Source: Ktedonobacter sp. 13_1_20CM_4_53_11
GTDB taxonomy: Bacteria; Chloroflexota; Ktedonobacteria; Ktedonobacterales; Ktedonobacteraceae
Reading direction: 5' to 3'
Length of the DNA: 8,991 bases
Assembly (NCBI GenBank): GCA_001919995.1
Contig: MNIY01000189.1
Location: 1 to 8,991 of the forward strand
A model generated the notes under the pieces. It did not search any database, was not told the origin of the DNA, and saw nothing but the letters and a program-made list of their open reading frames with translations. Below, piece by piece: positions 5,736 through 8,991 of the stretch; position 1 is the stretch's first letter; each line of letters begins with the position of its first letter. The translations under genes were made by a program, and so were the position numbers.

Positions 5736-7880
5736 GTGAAGATCATCATACTTGGCGCCGGGCCAGCAGGTCTTTATGCTGGCCTGCTCATCAAAAAGGC
5801 GAGCCCCTCGCACGACATTACGATCATCGAACGCAACGCAGCTGATGTAACATATGGTTGGGGAGTCGTCTTTTCCGATCGCACGCTGGCTTCATTTCAG
5901 AGAGCCGATTATAGAAGCTACGAGCAAATCACCAATCGATTTGTCATCTGGGATGCTATCGATGTGCATTACCGGGAAGCAATCATCCGTTGCGGCGGTC
6001 ATGTCATCGCCAGTATCGCGCGGAAGGACTTGCTCAACATTCTGCAAAGACGTTGTAAAGAAGTGGGTATTAACCTGGTTTTCAAGCAAGAAATACACGA
6101 TCTTGCTGACCTGGGCAGCTATGATTTGCTGATCGCCGCTGACGGTGTCAACAGTATTGTACGCAAGATCTACGCGAACCATTTCAAATCAAGGGTGGAA
6201 CCGGGCAAAGCACGGTATATCTGGCTGGGCGCACAGAAAGTACTTGACGCTTTTACTTTTATTTTTCGAGAGAACGAACACGGCCTCTTCCAGGTGCATG
6301 CCTACCCGTCGAGCGGTACCACCAGCACCTTCATCGTCGAATGCGACGAAGCGACATGGTTGAACGCGGGGCTGGATAGTGCAAATGAGGAGCAAAGCCT
6401 CGCTTATTGCCATCAGCTCTTTGCCAAGGACCTGGGTGGGGCCCCGCTCTTATCGAATAACTCCAGGTGGATTAACTTCCCCACACTGAAGACTGAAAGC
6501 TGGCATTATCAGAATATCGTCTTACTTGGTGATGCTGTGCATACCGCGCACTTTTCTATCGGTTCAGGCACAAAGCTCGCGATGGAGGATGCCATTGCCC
6601 TGGCAACGGCCCTTGAACGACAACCCAACCTCGAGGATGCCCTCAATGAGTACGAACTCGAGCGCAAGCCAGTTGTCGAGATATTTCAAAAAGCTGCCCA
6701 GGTAAGCCAGGAGTACTTCGAGACAATCAAGCGCTACCTGGGGCTTGAGCCAATGCAGTTTACCTTCCAGTTGCTCACCCGCAGTGGCAGAATCTCCTAC
6801 GATGACCTCAGACTGCGCGATCCCCGTTTTGGAGACGCGGTTGATCGATGGTTTGGCCAACAAGCTGGCAAGAGACGCACCAGCTTTGCGCCACCGCCGA
6901 TGTTTACACCAATCGAGTTACGCACACTTACTCTAGCGAATCGCATCGTTTCGTCTCCTGGCGCCCAGGAGACGTGCGAGCAGGATGGGACAGCGAACGA
7001 TGAATACCTGGCCCGTATCAAAAATTGCGGGCTCAGCGGAGCAGGGTTAGTGATGAGTGGACCAGTCGCAGTCTCTGCCGAGGGGCGCATCACGCCAAAC
7101 TGCGCCGGGATGTACGACACCAGGTATATAACTGCGTGGGCAAAGATTGTGCGAGCCATTCATGACAAGACAACGGCAAAAATAGCGATCCAGCTAAATC
7201 ATGCCGGGCGACGTGGCGCAACTCAATCAAGAGCAGAGGGGCTGGATCGACCGCTGCGCCAGGGTTCCTGGCCACTTATCTCTGCCTCTGCGCTCCCTTA
7301 TACGCCGCACAGCCAGGTACCCAGAGAGATGAGCCGAAGCGACAGAGAGATCGTGCACAATGATTTCGTCCGTGCCGCCAGCATAGCAGAGAGAGCGGGG
7401 GTTGACCTGCTCCAGTTGAACTTCGCGCACGGCTATCTGCTGGCCAGCTTCCTCTCTCCTCTAACCAATCTGCGCTGTGATGAGTATGGAGGTGATCTGG
7501 AGGGACGCATGCGTTTCCCATTAGAGGTGTTTGACGCTGTACGCGACGTGTGGCCCACCAACAAGCCTCTATCGGTAGCGCTGAGCGTCACTGATTACGC
7601 CAGGGGAGGCACTGGAGTTGAAGATGCAGTGATCTACGCAAGGTTACTGAAGAAGCACGGGTGTGATATACTTGAGGTGAAGGCAGGCCAGACGACAATT
7701 GAGAGCGAACCCGCCTATGGCCGTGGTTTTCTGACGCAGTTAAGCGAGCAGGTGCGCAACGAGGCAAACATTCCTACGATGGTCGGCGGATACCTCACTA
7801 CAAGCAATGAGGTCAACACTATTCTGGCTGCTGGCCGCGCGGATCTATGCATTATGGACATACCACTTCGAAACGGATAG
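5736..7880 (+). CDS. FAD monooxygenase/OYE fusion (2-aminobenzoyl-CoA or salicylyl-CoA 5-hydroxylase type)
   Basis: This is a two-domain flavoenzyme of 714 residues. Residues 1-380 are a class A FAD monooxygenase: GAGPAG (7-12) binds FAD, AADGVNSIVR follows, and GDAVH (D266) is the second FAD motif. Residues 389-714 are an Old Yellow Enzyme barrel, with NHAGRRG (H489), AHGYL (Y567, catalytic-Tyr region), SPLTN and DEYGG. This order matches 2-aminobenzoyl-CoA monooxygenase/reductase, which hydroxylates the ring at C5 with O2 and NADH in its first domain and reduces the product to a non-aromatic ketone in the second. It is usually annotated as bifunctional salicylyl-CoA 5-hydroxylase. GTG 5736 is preferred: AAGAGGAG (5722-5729) is 6 bases away, and the protein then opens with its dinucleotide-binding strand. 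TTG 5712 overlaps the LLM stop. The C-terminus ends soon after GRADLC and looks some tens of residues shorter than I expect for the family. No frameshifted remainder follows. Confidence 0.9.
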   Translation: MKIIILGAGPAGLYAGLLIKKASPSHDITIIERNAADVTYGWGVVFSDRTLASFQRADYRSYEQITNRFVIWDAIDVHYREAIIRCGGHVIASIARKDLLNILQRRCKEVGINLVFKQEIHDLADLGSYDLLIAADGVNSIVRKIYANHFKSRVEPGKARYIWLGAQKVLDAFTFIFRENEHGLFQVHAYPSSGTTSTFIVECDEATWLNAGLDSANEEQSLAYCHQLFAKDLGGAPLLSNNSRWINFPTLKTESWHYQNIVLLGDAVHTAHFSIGSGTKLAMEDAIALATALERQPNLEDALNEYELERKPVVEIFQKAAQVSQEYFETIKRYLGLEPMQFTFQLLTRSGRISYDDLRLRDPRFGDAVDRWFGQQAGKRRTSFAPPPMFTPIELRTLTLANRIVSSPGAQETCEQDGTANDEYLARIKNCGLSGAGLVMSGPVAVSAEGRITPNCAGMYDTRYITAWAKIVRAIHDKTTAKIAIQLNHAGRRGATQSRAEGLDRPLRQGSWPLISASALPYTPHSQVPREMSRSDREIVHNDFVRAASIAERAGVDLLQLNFAHGYLLASFLSPLTNLRCDEYGGDLEGRMRFPLEVFDAVRDVWPTNKPLSVALSVTDYARGGTGVEDAVIYARLLKKHGCDILEVKAGQTTIESEPAYGRGFLTQLSEQVRNEANIPTMVGGYLTTSNEVNTILAAGRADLCIMDIPLRNG

Positions 7881-7883
7881 AAC

Positions 7884-7911
7884 AGGAGGGAGGGACACAC
7901 CTCCCTTCTTT
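7884..7911 (+). terminator. GC-rich hairpin with short T-tract between fusion gene and SDR gene
   Basis: Bases 7884-7893 pair with 7900-7909 over 10 positions (one G-U), closing a 6-base GACACA loop, and TTT follows within TTCTTTA. It starts 4 bases after the fusion gene's stop. The stem is strong and the T-tract poor, so it may be a partial terminator or an RNA-stability element that lowers SDR and hydratase expression relative to the first two genes. Confidence 0.5.
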
Positions 7912-7935
7912 AGCGAGAGCCACAAGGAGCAGTAG

Positions 7936-7980
7936 ATGTCCATTAAGAGTCACGCACTACCTGCAATGAAGAGAGGATAG
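7936..7980 (+). CDS. 14-codon reading frame directly upstream of the SDR gene
   Basis: ATG 7936 to TAG 7978-7980 encodes MSIKSHALPAMKRG. It has a clean AAGGAG (7924-7929) at 6-base spacing, as good as any real gene here. The stop ends 6 bases before the SDR ATG, and the SDR ribosome site (GAGAGGA 7971-7977) lies inside its last codons. Translation of this frame would therefore load or unfold the SDR start, which suggests coupling. It follows a terminator-like hairpin, a layout seen in leader peptides. The peptide has no run of one amino acid that would suggest attenuation. It could be a chance frame. Confidence 0.35.
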   Translation: MSIKSHALPAMKRG

Positions 7981-7986
7981 CATTTT

Positions 7987-8781
7987 ATGACAAATAGCGA
8001 CAAAACCACACTTGTGGGAAAGCGAGCGGTCGTGACCGGTGCGGGACGGGGCATTGGTCGCTGCATAGCCCTGGCCCTTGCCGAGGCCGGGGCTGACGTA
8101 GCCGTCAGCGCCAGGACAGCCAACGACATTGAGGCGCTGGTCGCTGAAATCCGGGCCACCGGTCGACAGGGTGTAGGGGTTACCTGTGATGTGACTGTTC
8201 CAGAGCAGGTTCAACAAATGATGACGGTGGTCACCGAGGGATTAGGTGGGATAGATATCCTGGTCAATAACGCCGGTAATGCGGGAAGCCACAAATTCCT
8301 GAATCATCCCGATGAACTCTGGCAGCGCATGTTGGCGGTCAACCTGACCAGCATCTACTATGTAACCAAGGCTTTTGTACCGATGCTGATAGACCAGCGT
8401 AGCGGTCGCATCATCAATATTGCCTCGATTGCCTCTCGTGTCGGTGGTCAATATATCGCGGCTTATACCGCGGCCAAGCATGGCGCGCTTGGTCTGACAC
8501 GCGCATTGGCCGTGGAACTTTTACCATACAACATCACCGTTAACGCCATCTGCCCCGGCTATGTCAACACACCGATGACCGATGCAAGCATCAGCAATAT
8601 TAAGGCACGCACTGGCATGACGGAAGCGCAGGCTCGAGAAGCCCTGGAAAAGACCAGCCCACAGCGGCGTTTGATCGAAGCAGACGAGGTAGCCGCAGTC
8701 GCCGTCTTTCTGGCGCAGGAGAGCAGTAGAGGTATTACCGGGCAGGCAATCAACATCGATGGCGGTAGTGTGATGTCCTGA
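7987..8781 (+). CDS. SDR-family dehydrogenase (probable 3-hydroxyacyl-CoA/3-oxoacyl reductase)
   Basis: This is a 264-residue classical short-chain dehydrogenase, complete. It shows TGAGRGIG (17-24) for the dinucleotide, R43 after strand 2 (suggesting NADP), D68 in CDVT, NNAG (94-97), and the catalytic set N119, S147, Y160 and K164 (YTAAK). It also has the usual ICPGYVNTPMT after strand 6 and the C-terminal GQAINIDGG. GAGAGGA (7971-7977) is 9 bases before ATG 7987. Between an aromatic-CoA dearomatising enzyme and an enoyl-CoA hydratase, the likely job is oxidising or reducing a ring hydroxyl or ketone of an alicyclic acyl-CoA. Annotation pipelines would call it 3-oxoacyl-ACP reductase FabG-like, but the context argues against fatty-acid synthesis. 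The coupling to the 14-codon frame may set its level. Confidence 0.9.
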   Translation: MTNSDKTTLVGKRAVVTGAGRGIGRCIALALAEAGADVAVSARTANDIEALVAEIRATGRQGVGVTCDVTVPEQVQQMMTVVTEGLGGIDILVNNAGNAGSHKFLNHPDELWQRMLAVNLTSIYYVTKAFVPMLIDQRSGRIINIASIASRVGGQYIAAYTAAKHGALGLTRALAVELLPYNITVNAICPGYVNTPMTDASISNIKARTGMTEAQAREALEKTSPQRRLIEADEVAAVAVFLAQESSRGITGQAINIDGGSVMS

Positions 8782-8857
8782 GAGAAATCGAGGGGCCGAC
8801 AAGCGTTGCCAGTGATGGACAGCCCACGAGCAGTGATAGGTGTGAAAGAGGTCTGCT

Positions 8858-8991
8858 ATGGCTTATGAATTTCTGTACGAAGTGAGCGAAGGCGTCGCGA
8901 CCCTGACCTTCAACCGCCCCCAGGTCATGAATGCCCTCACCTTCGAGGTATATCACCAACTTCGCGATCTCTTTGAAGCGTTGCGTTATGA
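8858..8991 (+). CDS. Enoyl-CoA hydratase/isomerase, N-terminal part, cut by window edge
   Basis: 44 codons are visible, starting MAYEFLYEVSEGVATLTFNR and continuing PQVMNALTFEVYHQLRDLFE. The 'g.a.ltlNRP...NAl...m...L...f' pattern is the opening of the crotonase fold, where the CoA ester binds. The oxyanion-hole and catalytic Glu regions lie beyond the window. AAAGAGG (8845-8851) is 6 bases before ATG 8858. The gene starts 76 bases after the SDR stop on the same strand with no terminator seen between, so it is probably in the same operon. Its job would be hydration, isomerisation or ring cleavage of the alicyclic acyl-CoA made by the upstream enzymes. The exact crotonase subtype cannot be told from this part. 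Confidence 0.85.
   Translation, partial: MAYEFLYEVSEGVATLTFNRPQVMNALTFEVYHQLRDLFEALRY

Noticed and set aside
6797..7521. Several minus-strand frames of 60-120 codons inside the fusion gene
   Set aside because: They are opposite-strand shadows of a clearly coding frame with strong family motifs.
8809..8839. Short direct repeat CAGTGATRG between the SDR and hydratase genes
   Set aside because: Only two imperfect 9-base copies are present, below what I would call a repeat or operator.

Overview
The window is about 9 kb of bacterial DNA that resembles a soil Chloroflexota of the Ktedonobacteria type. This is an inference. It rests on moderate GC content, on the mix of an APH-type kinase, a GIY-YIG relative and an orphan PRC-barrel-like protein, and on canonical sigma70-type promoters with purine-rich Shine-Dalgarno sites. 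No RNA gene, CRISPR array or intact insertion sequence was seen.

Left part (1-1530): a patchwork of partial or eroded genes. It holds the tail of an unrecognised gene, a roughly 54-codon remnant of a DDE-type transposase, an aminoglycoside-phosphotransferase-like gene whose 5' end runs into that remnant and which has no convincing start codon, and the 3' part of a GIY-YIG-family gene without its catalytic N-terminus. It closes with a perfect 28-bp palindrome lying between convergent genes.

Middle part (1556-4640): two minus-strand genes with unknown roles follow. One encodes a 172-aa PRC-barrel/DUF2171-like protein and the other a 292-aa coiled-coil protein with a consensus promoter. A divergent plus-strand amidohydrolase (ACMSD/amidohydrolase_2 family) comes next. 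Then there is a 31-codon gene for a small hydrophobic, Arg-rich peptide, with its own promoter candidate, a structured 5' region, a good ribosome site and a strong intrinsic terminator.

Right part (4753-8991): a plus-strand operon-like set. It encodes an LLM-class flavin oxidoreductase, a two-domain FAD monooxygenase/Old-Yellow-Enzyme fusion of the 2-aminobenzoyl-CoA monooxygenase/reductase (salicylyl-CoA 5-hydroxylase) type, a hairpin plus a 14-codon reading frame, an SDR dehydrogenase, and the start of an enoyl-CoA hydratase/isomerase that runs off the edge. Together these suggest catabolism of an aromatic acid as its CoA thioester. The fusion protein would hydroxylate and dearomatise the ring, and the SDR and hydratase would carry out beta-oxidation-like steps. 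The LLM protein is an unexpected first member. A CoA ligase, expected for such a route, is not in the window and would most likely lie downstream.
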